22,617 bases of DNA from Bacillota bacterium. GTDB taxonomy: Bacteria > Bacillota_A > Clostridia > Lutisporales > Lutisporaceae. How positions within the stretch are numbered: the first letter of the stretch is position 1; each line of letters starts with the position of its first letter. A program made the position numbers and the translations under genes. The DNA lies in assembly GCA_022706865.1 (NCBI GenBank), contig JAKJBT010000019.1:1-22617 (forward strand), written 5' to 3'. The notes beneath the pieces were generated by a model. The model worked only from the letters and a program-made list of their open reading frames with translations, was not told the origin of the DNA and did no database searches. This document shows positions 16,208-22,617 of the stretch, piece by piece.

Positions 16208-17152
16208 CTACTTGACCCCGAGGAAAGCTGCTCCCAGCAGCCCCGCTTCATTTCCCAGCTGTGCCAATACTATATCCCCGTATTTGATTCCGGATGTGAA
16301 CAGCATCCCGCCCACTTCCTTTTTCAGCTTATCCGTAAGATAGGCTCCGGCCTTGGATACCCCGCCGCCTATTGCTATTATATCCGGATCCAGAATATTG
16401 AATATATTTATTATTCCTATTGAAAGATACTTTATCATCCTTTCTACAGTCTCAACGCCAAGCTGATCCCCTTCCTTCGCCGCATCAAAGATCAACCTGG
16501 CATCGATGTTTTGTGTATCTCCTGCCTTATCCAAAATGCTTGACTTAATCCTGTCCGTTTCAAGCCTGTTGACCGCATACCTTATCATTGCAGTTGCCGA
16601 GGCAAAAGTCTCGAGGCAGCCCATATTGCCGCAGTTGCATCTGTAAAAATTAGACCCTACAATCATATGCCCGAGTTCAGAACCCGCAAAGTGGCTTCCG
16701 CTGTATATCTTATGGTTTATTATTATTCCGCTGCCTATACCCGTTCCTATTGTGATCAGCACAGAGTTTTCAGCACCCTTTGTTGAGCCGAAAAGACTTT
16801 CAGCCAAAGCGGCGGCATTAGCATCATTCCCCATATATACAGGCTTGTTGAAATGCTCCTTAAGCATAATACCCAAAGGTACATTCTCCCAGAAAAGATT
16901 AGTACAGTATATGACATATCCGCTTTTCTCATTCATCAGTCCGGGAGCTCCGATGCCTATGGATTCCATATCGCCTGTGTCTGCTCCATAGTCCTTGAGC
17001 AGCTTTTCCACCTGCATCTGCATATCTTTAATTATCAACCTGTAATCTCTGCCTGCATTAGTAGGAATGGAAGACTGCAGAAGTATCCTTCCCTCCCTGT
17101 CCACCAAGCCTGCTTTTATCTCAGTGCCCCCCAGGTCAATTCCGACAAGCAT
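16208..17152 (-). CDS. glk: ROK-family glucokinase
   Basis: Phosphorylates glucose with ATP to glucose 6-phosphate. From the chosen start it has 314 residues. Features: the ATP phosphate loop DLGGTEIKAG (6-15), catalytic D110 in GNDANAAALAE, GTGIGSG (136-142), and the ROK zinc site H162 (ELGHM), C172, C174 and C179 in CNCGNMGC. No DNA-binding domain is present, so it is a kinase and not a ROK repressor. The ATG at 17152 is preferred over in-frame ATGs at 17170 and 17179 because AGGAGGTGA stands just before it and residues 2-10 then match the family N-terminus. Being upstream of pgi supports glucose as substrate, though some ROK kinases act on other hexoses. Confidence 0.93.
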   Translation of the reverse strand: MLVGIDLGGTEIKAGLVDREGRILLQSSIPTNAGRDYRLIIKDMQMQVEKLLKDYGADTGDMESIGIGAPGLMNEKSGYVIYCTNLFWENVPLGIMLKEHFNKPVYMGNDANAAALAESLFGSTKGAENSVLITIGTGIGSGIIINHKIYSGSHFAGSELGHMIVGSNFYRCNCGNMGCLETFASATAMIRYAVNRLETDRIKSSILDKAGDTQNIDARLIFDAAKEGDQLGVETVERMIKYLSIGIINIFNILDPDIIAIGGGVSKAGAYLTDKLKKEVGGMLFTSGIKYGDIVLAQLGNEAGLLGAAFLGVK

Positions 17153-17156
17153 TGCC

Positions 17157-17165
17157 TCACCTCCT
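17157..17165 (-). promoter_or_regulatory. Ribosome binding site that sets the glk start
   Basis: AGGAGGTGA on the minus strand lies 4 bases before the ATG at 17152. Two in-frame ATGs further upstream (17170, 17179) come before this site, so they are probably not used. Confidence 0.8.
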
Positions 17166-17170
17166 GGCAT

Positions 17171-17190
17171 GGATGCCATATATGGCGTCC
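17171..17190. promoter_or_regulatory. 20-bp palindrome upstream of glk, possible operator
   Basis: GCCATATATGGC at 17175-17186 is a perfect 12-bp palindrome. Outer GGA and TCC extend the symmetry to 20 bases with one unmatched pair. It lies between the HD-GYP stop and the glk ribosome binding site. It shares an ATATGG/CCATAT core with the palindrome before pfkA. A regulator of glycolytic genes could bind here; an RNA hairpin is the alternative. Confidence 0.4.
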
Positions 17191-17212
17191 CTGCGTTCCT
17201 CTGACCGGATTG

Positions 17213-18280
17213 TTATATATCGTCTATGATTTCGCTGATTAACAGTGTATTTTTCTTTGTCAGATCAATCTCCACAGGCTCTGCCGGTACCTGTCCCTCT
17301 CCATCTACAAGTATTCTTACAATCGGCCTGTTGGGATATTTCTTGTTCACATCCACTACTATGGCCTTTTCCCCGCTGCTCAAAAGTACGCAGGTCCCCG
17401 GAGGGTATATGGTTATATGCTCGATAAAATACCTTACAATATTGTAGTCGAATTGATGGTCTCCCATCCCAATCAAATATTCAACAGCTTCATTTATATT
17501 GATCCTCTTCTTATATACCCTGTCTGAAGTTATGGCATCATATACATCTGCGACGGATACTATTCTGGCAAACTCATGTATTTCCTCCCCCCTGAGTCCC
17601 AGGGGGTAGCCCTCACCATCATACCTCTCATGGTGGGTCAATGCTATATAGCTTGCATAGGTGCTCAGCGCACTGCTTCTCTTAAGCAGCTCATAGCCAT
17701 AGCTTGTATGCTTTTTGACTATTTCAAACTCTTCTGTTGTAAGGCTTCCCGGTTTACTCAATATCTCCTGGGGTATCTTTATCTTACCGATGTCATGCAG
17801 CATTGCGCCCATTCCAAGCTCTCTGAGCTTTTCTTCATCATATTTCATGGATATGCCTGTAATCAGAGATAATACGCATACATTTACACTGTGGCTGAAG
17901 GTATACAGGTCATTGCTCTTCAAATCCTGCATACTTACCATAGTATCCTTTACATTCATAAGCTCGTCAATCATTTTGCATACACTATTCCTGATGGGCT
18001 TGACTTCAAGGGAGTATCCGTACCTTATGCTGTCCATTGCGTTCTTTATGTTTATCCTGGCTTCAAATCTCGTTTCTTCCGATACAACATCATTAAGCAC
18101 TATATCACGGCTTATTTCATCTTCAACATATACTTCACTGATACCCAAATCCCTGAGCTTTGCAATATAAGAATTCTTAAGTATGATACCGGCATTCAGC
18201 AATATATTTCCGTCATTGCTGTGTAAAGTCCTGGCAAGAACCATTCCTTCTTTCACTTTATCAACCGGTACTTTTCTCAT
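17213..18280 (-). CDS. HD-GYP domain protein, probable cyclic di-GMP phosphodiesterase
   Basis: A 355-residue cytoplasmic protein expected to hydrolyse cyclic di-GMP. An N-terminal region (1-60) of the type often found before HD-GYP domains contains VPVDKVKEGMVLARTLHS. The HD-GYP domain (about 120-300) has H130, the HD pair H162-D163 in LHDIGKIKIP, H216-H217 and GYP (224-226) in HHERYDGEGYP, and D245 in VADVYDAITSDR. All expected metal ligands I can check are there, so it should be active. A small C-terminal domain (about 300-355, beginning PPGTCVLLSSGEKAIV) follows. There is no sensor or membrane segment. It stands between whiA and glk with short gaps, so it shares a transcript with them. 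Confidence 0.92.
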   Translation of the reverse strand: MRKVPVDKVKEGMVLARTLHSNDGNILLNAGIILKNSYIAKLRDLGISEVYVEDEISRDIVLNDVVSEETRFEARINIKNAMDSIRYGYSLEVKPIRNSVCKMIDELMNVKDTMVSMQDLKSNDLYTFSHSVNVCVLSLITGISMKYDEEKLRELGMGAMLHDIGKIKIPQEILSKPGSLTTEEFEIVKKHTSYGYELLKRSSALSTYASYIALTHHERYDGEGYPLGLRGEEIHEFARIVSVADVYDAITSDRVYKKRININEAVEYLIGMGDHQFDYNIVRYFIEHITIYPPGTCVLLSSGEKAIVVDVNKKYPNRPIVRILVDGEGQVPAEPVEIDLTKKNTLLISEIIDDI

Positions 18281-18324
18281 ATATGCATCATCTCCTTATG
18301 CCGCAGCAAGAATAGTGTTCTGGC

Positions 18325-19281
18325 CTATTCCCTGTGCCTGTCTCTGAGATTTTCCGCTATTTGATCCAGCTTTCTCAATCTGTGGTTTACTCCGGACTTT
18401 CCTATCGGAGGGCTCATCATTTCACCCAATTCCTTAAGGGTCGCATCCCTGAACTCCAGCCTCAGCTCAGCGATTTCAGCCAGGCCTCCGGGAAGCTTGC
18501 CCAATCCTATCGTGTTCTTGATGTATTCAATATTTTCTATCTGTCTTAATGCTGCATTCAGGGTCTTGTCCAGGTTTGCAGTCTCACAGTTCACTATCCT
18601 GTTTACATTATTCCTCATTTCCTTGTATATCCTGATGTTTTCCAGCTTCAGCAGAGCATTGTGAGCCCCGATTATGTTCAAAAAGTTGACAATGTTCTCT
18701 CCTTCTTTTATATAAACCACAAAGTTGCCTTTCCTCATTACAACCTTTGCACCAAGCTGATAATGATTCATCAAATCTTTAATATCTTCGGCAAAACTCT
18801 CATTATTTGTTACCAGTTCAAGGTGATATGTCTTTTCAGGATCGCTTATGGATCCGCTCCCAAGAAAGATTCCTCTGAGATAGGCTCTCCTGCAGCAAGC
18901 CTTCTTTATCAGATAATGCGGAAGCTTATGATTCAGTTTCATACCCCTGTCACTTTCCTGCAATATCCCTGTCAACTTGAGTATCTCGTGAGAACCCATG
19001 TCAGAATCGATATATAAGGTGTAATTGTTGTTCTTCTTAAGATGCCTGTTTTTCCTCACAACCACCCTGGTGTTTATATCAAAACAGCTCTTCAGCAGCG
19101 AGAACAGCATTCTTGCTATTGATGCGTTCTCAGTGGAAAGTGTGATTCCTATCTTGTCTATTCCATGTATCTGAAGCGTTCCGGTCATTTTAATAAGTGC
19201 TGACAGCAGTGCAAGCTGACAGCACTTATTAGTGACTGCAATCTTAGATATCTCATTTTTTGTTACAGAAGAAAAGGTCAT
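18325..19281 (-). CDS. whiA: DNA-binding protein WhiA
   Basis: In Firmicutes WhiA binds the nucleoid and affects cell division and chromosome segregation; in Streptomyces it is a sporulation regulator. The 318-residue protein has the expected two parts: an N-terminal fold related to LAGLIDADG homing endonucleases, with LRGIFLGSGSISDPEKTYHLEL around 135-155, and a C-terminal helix-turn-helix, LKELGEMM then GKSGVNHRLRKL. The endonuclease residues are not conserved in the WhiA family, so no cutting is expected. The ATG has AGAGGGG upstream. Normally whiA follows yvcK directly; here lepB lies between them. Confidence 0.94.
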   Translation of the reverse strand: MTFSSVTKNEISKIAVTNKCCQLALLSALIKMTGTLQIHGIDKIGITLSTENASIARMLFSLLKSCFDINTRVVVRKNRHLKKNNNYTLYIDSDMGSHEILKLTGILQESDRGMKLNHKLPHYLIKKACCRRAYLRGIFLGSGSISDPEKTYHLELVTNNESFAEDIKDLMNHYQLGAKVVMRKGNFVVYIKEGENIVNFLNIIGAHNALLKLENIRIYKEMRNNVNRIVNCETANLDKTLNAALRQIENIEYIKNTIGLGKLPGGLAEIAELRLEFRDATLKELGEMMSPPIGKSGVNHRLRKLDQIAENLRDRHRE

Positions 19282-19297
19282 GTTAAACAGCCCCTCT

Positions 19298-19822
19298 TTA
19301 TCTTACTATTCCGATTTTATTAAAAGGCCATATTCTAAATACCGCTTTTCCCACAATATTGTCACGGCTGACAAAGCCTACCGTATCCGATCGGCTGTCC
19401 CTGCTTTGCATCCTGTTATCTCCCATTACAAAGTACTTATTCTCCGGCACTCTGGATTTGACAAAGCCGTTATCCCTGGTCGGTATATCGGTATAATCAG
19501 GATTCAGTTCCTTTCCGTCTATATATACTCTGTCATTTCTTATATCAATGACTTCATTGGGAAGCCCTATCGCCCTCTTTATCAGATATTTATCCTCCAG
19601 CTCATCCTTAAGCACAACTATATCGCCTCTGGCAGGGTCGTTTATCAGGTAGTTCACCTTTGCTATCACAAGTATTTCCCCCTCATAAAGGGTGGGTTCC
19701 ATCGATACCTGATTAACCAATGCTATCTGGAACACATAGGTTTTTAATATAAAGGCAATGACAAATGCCGATAATATCAATTTTATCCACGATATTACCT
19801 CTTTTTTTATGTTTTCGTCCAA
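19298..19822 (-). CDS. lepB: Type I signal peptidase
   Basis: Cuts signal peptides from exported proteins at the outer face of the membrane. The 174 residues fit the short Gram-positive SipS type. One membrane segment spans about 11-34. The catalytic serine is S40 in SMEPTL and the general-base lysine is K82 in IKRAIGLP. The conserved GDN (134-136) and SRDSR (140-144) boxes are also seen. The start is TTG, chosen because GGGGAG lies 6 bases before it and the frame then gives a normal short cytoplasmic N-terminus. The gene is inserted in the rapZ-yvcK-whiA cluster, 17 bases before whiA and 20 after yvcK. It may be one of several signal peptidases in the genome. Confidence 0.93.
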   Translation of the reverse strand: MDENIKKEVISWIKLILSAFVIAFILKTYVFQIALVNQVSMEPTLYEGEILVIAKVNYLINDPARGDIVVLKDELEDKYLIKRAIGLPNEVIDIRNDRVYIDGKELNPDYTDIPTRDNGFVKSRVPENKYFVMGDNRMQSRDSRSDTVGFVSRDNIVGKAVFRIWPFNKIGIVR

Positions 19823-19842
19823 TATTATCTCCCCTTTGTTTA

Positions 19843-20859
19843 TTACTTCTGCTCTTCATTCAGCAGCTTGAATATCTGTTCTGCCAGCTTATTGTAATCA
19901 TGCCTCAGATATCCGTTCTCTATGTTCACAAAATCTTCTTCAATGACTTTAATCCCCATATCAGCTATTATATCATAATCGATCAAAACCGGAGAAGCGT
20001 TCTCCGTTTTGTATTTTTCCAAAAGGGCTTGAGGGATTTCCCCTGTATTGGCAATGACATAATCTATCGGAGCCCTGTTCCCATGATAATTGATTGCCTT
20101 TATGTGCTCAGAAACGCTGTACCCTATTGTTTCCCCCTGCTGTGTCATTATATTGCATACATATATCTTCATTGCTTTGGCACTGTTGATTGCCTCTGCA
20201 ATATTCTTAACCAAAATATTGGGTATGATACTGGTGTAAAGGCTTCCCGGCCCAAATACAATGACATCCGCCTCTTGAATCTCCTTGAGGGCTTCCGGCA
20301 TAGGCATGCAATTGCCCGGTTCCAGAAATACCTTTCCTATTCTCTTGTTCAAAGCCTGCTGTTTGATGGGTATTTGCGATTCACCCTTAATAATAGTACC
20401 ATCTTCAAGCTCTGCATACAGCACCACATCTTCCAGCGTCACCGGCAGAACCTTTCCCGTCACTGCCAACACACTGCTTACTTCCCTGACAGCAGCGTCA
20501 AAGCTTCCGCAGATGTCATTCATTGCTGCAATAAAGAGGTTCCCAAAGCTCTGTCCTTTTAACGCACCTTCCCTAAACCTGTATTGCATAAGCTGCTCCA
20601 TTATCGGTTCGGTATTGGCAAGAGCTACTATGCAGTTTCTGATATCTCCCGGAGGGAGAATCCCCATATCCTCCCTGAGCAGTCCCGAACCTCCGCCGTC
20701 ATCGGATACAGTGACTATTGCAGTAATATTAGATGTATGTTTCTTTAATCCTCTGAGAAGCACTGAAAGGCCGGTACCTCCGCCTATCGCCACAACCTTC
20801 GGGCCTCCTGAGATAATCCTTTTCCCATGTAATAAATTCTTTGCAGAATTGTTTTTCAA
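19843..20859 (-). CDS. yvcK: YvcK/GlmR, gluconeogenesis and cell-envelope regulator
   Basis: YvcK (GlmR in B. subtilis) binds UDP-sugars and helps direct carbon to peptidoglycan precursors; it is needed for growth on gluconeogenic carbon sources. The CofD-like fold is clear: VVAIGGGTGLSVLLRGLKKH at the N-terminus, VSDDGGGSGLLRE, GILPPGDIRNCIVALA and VFGPGSLYTSIIPNIL. Two starts are possible. The ATG at 20880 has no ribosome binding site at usable distance (GAGG is about 20 bases away). The TTG at 20859 has GAGGGGGG 6 bases before it, so I prefer it, giving 338 residues. The ATG 6 bases after rapZ could still be used by re-initiation. It sits directly after rapZ, as in most Firmicutes. Confidence 0.92.
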   Translation of the reverse strand: MKNNSAKNLLHGKRIISGGPKVVAIGGGTGLSVLLRGLKKHTSNITAIVTVSDDGGGSGLLREDMGILPPGDIRNCIVALANTEPIMEQLMQYRFREGALKGQSFGNLFIAAMNDICGSFDAAVREVSSVLAVTGKVLPVTLEDVVLYAELEDGTIIKGESQIPIKQQALNKRIGKVFLEPGNCMPMPEALKEIQEADVIVFGPGSLYTSIIPNILVKNIAEAINSAKAMKIYVCNIMTQQGETIGYSVSEHIKAINYHGNRAPIDYVIANTGEIPQALLEKYKTENASPVLIDYDIIADMGIKVIEEDFVNIENGYLRHDYNKLAEQIFKLLNEEQK

Positions 20860-20886
20860 AAGTAACCCCCCTCGTTTCATGTTTGA

Positions 20887-21753
20887 TTATCTATATCTTT
20901 CCTCTTCAATATCCCTATGCTCCACAATAACTCTATGATTTGCCTCCTTCAGCTTATTGCTCAGCATATTGGCCATGGTAACGGAACGATGCCGTCCCCC
21001 CGTACAGCCAATTGAAATTACCAGCTGAGATTTCCCCTCTTTAATGAAATGAGGTATCAGAAACTCCAGCATGTCGGTTAGTTTATCCATGAATCCTGCT
21101 GCTGCAGGCCACTGCATGACATAATTCCTTACCCCGTCATCCGCTCCGCTGAATTTTTTAAGGTCCTCCACATAGTACGGGTTCGGAAGAAACCTTACAT
21201 CAAATACCATATCGGAGTCCAGGGGTATGCCATACTTGTAGCCAAAAGAGATAATGTGTATTATCAGCCCTTCCGACTTGCCTCCCTCTACAAATAGATG
21301 TATTATTTCCTGTTTTAGTTCCGAAGGACTCATATTCGTCGTATCTATTATATTCGTAGCTTTTGATTTTATTTCCTGAAGCTTTCTTCTTTCGGCTTTT
21401 ATTCCTTTTATTATCCGGCCTCCCACAGACAGAGGATGCATCCTTCTGCTGGATTTGAACCTCTTTATCAGAGTCTCGTCGGAAGCTTCCAGAAACAGTA
21501 TGTCATAGGTATGGCCTAATTCCTTAAGCTCGTCGAGGCGTACGGGAAGCTGGTCCAGGAACTTTCCTACCCTTATATCTATTACTATGGCTGCCTTGTC
21601 TATATCACCCTTGCTTTCAGAGCACATTTCAACAAACCTGCCGAGCAAGGCAGGAGGCAGATTGTCAACGCAAAAATACCCTAAATCCTCCAAAAACTTT
21701 ATTGATTGGCTTTTTCCGGCCCCCGATAAACCGGTAACAATTAAAAATTTCAT
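20887..21753 (-). CDS. rapZ: RapZ-family nucleotide-binding protein (YvcJ)
   Basis: In E. coli RapZ binds small RNAs and controls glucosamine-6-phosphate synthase; the Firmicutes form, YvcJ, hydrolyses nucleotides and its role is less clear. The 288 residues are normal. A Walker A loop, GLSGAGKS (8-15), is followed by DLGYFCVDNLPP. The C-terminal domain has ISIGCTGGRHRSVTMANML, with GCTGG at 249-253, H255 and S257. The start at 21753 is chosen over an ATG two codons upstream because AGGAGGT then lies 6 bases away instead of touching the start. It is 16 bases from the PHP gene and 6-27 bases from yvcK, depending on which yvcK start is used. Confidence 0.95.
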   Translation of the reverse strand: MKFLIVTGLSGAGKSQSIKFLEDLGYFCVDNLPPALLGRFVEMCSESKGDIDKAAIVIDIRVGKFLDQLPVRLDELKELGHTYDILFLEASDETLIKRFKSSRRMHPLSVGGRIIKGIKAERRKLQEIKSKATNIIDTTNMSPSELKQEIIHLFVEGGKSEGLIIHIISFGYKYGIPLDSDMVFDVRFLPNPYYVEDLKKFSGADDGVRNYVMQWPAAAGFMDKLTDMLEFLIPHFIKEGKSQLVISIGCTGGRHRSVTMANMLSNKLKEANHRVIVEHRDIEEERYR

Positions 21754-21759
21754 TGACAT

Positions 21760-21766
21760 ACCTCCT
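21760..21766 (-). promoter_or_regulatory. Ribosome binding site that sets the rapZ start
   Basis: AGGAGGT on the minus strand is 6 bases before the ATG at 21753 and directly touches an upstream ATG at 21759. Normal spacing favours the downstream one. Confidence 0.75.
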
Positions 21767-21769
21767 GGA

Positions 21770-22504
21770 TTATTTTACGGCATTTATGATCTGATCACAG
21801 GTCAAGCCGGCTTCCATGGCAATATTCAGGCCGTTTTGCAGATTTCCCACATCCTCCGGAGCATGGGCATCGCTGTTAATTACAAACCTTGCCCCTTCTT
21901 TCGCTGCTGCAATAACATGCTTTGCTTTCATATAACTGCTGTGGGAATTTATTTCGAGAGCAGTTCCTGTCTTTGCGGCTTCTCTTGCAATAAGAGAAAT
22001 ATCAAGTGGAATGCGGGTTCCGGGATGTGTTATTATATCTATCTTATGCTTTCTTATTGCCCTAATCATTGATTCGGTGTTTTCTTCTTTAATTCCTTCC
22101 GTACCTAAATGAAATATCTTCGACAGGTAGTTTCTGCCGTAGATATTTACAGCATCTCCGGCTGTCTTCGGCAATACCATCATATGAAAGCCCACCAGTA
22201 GTATATCAAGGTATTTACGTATACTGTCATTCATGTCTATATCCCCGGCGGTGCTTATGATATTGCACTCCATACCCATGAGTACCTTTATGCCCTCTGA
22301 ATTGTAATTTATCCTGTCTATTTCGTCCCTCATCTTTGCAATATCCCTGATTCTGACGCCATAGGCAAAATGCCTTATTCCGTGGTCTGTAACCGCAATT
22401 TCAGTAAGCCCCTTTTTCCTCGCCGCCATTACATTGTCCAATATACTTCCCGTACCGTGGCTGTATACCGTATGGGTATGATAATCCGCAAAAAGCTTTA
22501 TCAA
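21770..22504 (-). CDS. PHP-domain phosphoesterase, YcdX/histidinol-phosphatase-like
   Basis: A 244-residue metal-dependent phosphoesterase of the PHP superfamily. Metal ligands in order: H9 and H11 in DYHTHTVYSHG, DHG with the later RHFAYG, the glutamate in GMECN, H in GFHMM, THPG and the final NSDAHAPEDVG. This is the stand-alone YcdX-like form and not the polymerase-linked one. The substrate is unknown. The start is TTG at 22504, with GAGGTG 6 bases before it; this places the first PHP strand at residues 5-11 as in the family. A longer frame back to 22609 lacks a binding site and adds a hydrophobic stretch not expected in the family. In related Clostridia a PHP gene stands next to rapZ, often after murB; murB is not visible here. 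Confidence 0.88.
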   Translation of the reverse strand: MIKLFADYHTHTVYSHGTGSILDNVMAARKKGLTEIAVTDHGIRHFAYGVRIRDIAKMRDEIDRINYNSEGIKVLMGMECNIISTAGDIDMNDSIRKYLDILLVGFHMMVLPKTAGDAVNIYGRNYLSKIFHLGTEGIKEENTESMIRAIRKHKIDIITHPGTRIPLDISLIAREAAKTGTALEINSHSSYMKAKHVIAAAKEGARFVINSDAHAPEDVGNLQNGLNIAMEAGLTCDQIINAVK

Positions 22505-22518
22505 GTGCTTCACCTCTA

Positions 22519-22546
22519 ATATTAAATATATCACTATTATTGTCAA
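22519..22546 (-). promoter_or_regulatory. Candidate promoter upstream of the PHP gene
   Basis: On the minus strand a perfect TTGACA (22546-22541) is followed after 16 bases by TAATAT (22524-22519), which matches the -10 consensus at 4 of 6 positions. The start of transcription would fall almost on the ribosome binding site, which is a weakness. If real, it would start the long gene run. Confidence 0.35.
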
Positions 22547-22563
22547 AATGCCATTATAGGATA

Positions 22564-22591
22564 CGAGGTGCGAGATGCGAGAGCCAGAGTA
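22564..22591. repeat. Degenerate 7-bp tandem repeat at the right edge
   Basis: CGAGGTG, CGAGATG, CGAGAGC and CAGAGTA stand head to tail. No gene covers them. The following bases to the window end, GACACGGGGACGT, look like half of a palindrome cut off by the edge, so this may be part of a larger dispersed repeat. Confidence 0.45.
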
Positions 22592-22617
22592 GGGCTTCGA
22601 ATAAGACACGGGGACGT

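Noticed and set aside
16208..17152. ROK-family transcriptional repressor
   Set aside because: There is no N-terminal helix-turn-helix; the protein begins directly with the kinase phosphate loop.
18325..19281. Homing endonuclease
   Set aside because: The LAGLIDADG-like fold with a C-terminal helix-turn-helix and the yvcK-linked position identify WhiA, which lacks nuclease activity.
22553..22558. Perfect TATAAT on the minus strand upstream of the PHP gene
   Set aside because: No acceptable -35 element stands 16-18 bases upstream; the sequence there is the heptad repeat.
22505..22609. N-terminal extension of the PHP protein, possibly a membrane anchor
   Set aside because: The extended frame starts without a ribosome binding site and runs through repeat and promoter-like DNA, whereas the TTG at 22504 has a good site and fits the family.

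Overview
The window looks like the chromosome of a low-to-mid GC member of the Clostridia (Firmicutes). The evidence is the rapZ-yvcK-whiA cluster, strong AGGAGG ribosome binding sites, several well-supported TTG starts, a PPi-dependent phosphofructokinase beside an ATP-dependent one, a pyruvate kinase with an extra C-terminal PEP-utiliser domain, and a ferredoxin-like aldo/keto reductase. A relative of the Acetivibrio/Ruminiclostridium group is plausible, but genus cannot be fixed from this sequence alone. Every convincing gene is on the minus strand, so transcription runs from high to low coordinates.

Right part (about 22.5 to 17.2 kb): a PHP-domain phosphoesterase, rapZ, yvcK (glmR), lepB, whiA and an HD-GYP protein. 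This is the conserved Firmicutes cell-envelope and carbon-allocation cluster, with a type I signal peptidase inserted between yvcK and whiA. Middle (17.2 to 6.8 kb): ROK glucokinase, pgi, dnaE, a small DUF2007-like protein, ATP-PFK, PPi-PFK and pyruvate kinase. Five glycolytic enzymes are therefore strung around the replicative polymerase gene dnaE. A hotdog thioesterase and an iron-sulfur aldo/keto reductase follow, and a clear rho-independent terminator (5335-5362) closes the run. Next comes a TPR protein, a DUF1003 membrane protein and the 23S rRNA methyltransferase gene rlmD, whose start lies inside the DUF1003 gene; a second strong terminator (2031-2073) ends this unit.

Left part (1 to 2.0 kb) is accessory DNA: an array of degenerate 20-bp repeats that looks like the transposase-binding end of an element lying outside the window, an intact IS30-family insertion sequence with a cysteine-rich insertion in its transposase, and a GC-rich stretch (1673-1819) that can fold into a hairpin and two successive multi-branched modules.

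I see no defence system, CRISPR array, tRNA or rRNA. The best leads are the folded repeat region, the left-edge repeat array, the glycolysis-dnaE gene run, and palindromes placed before glk, dnaE and pfkA.
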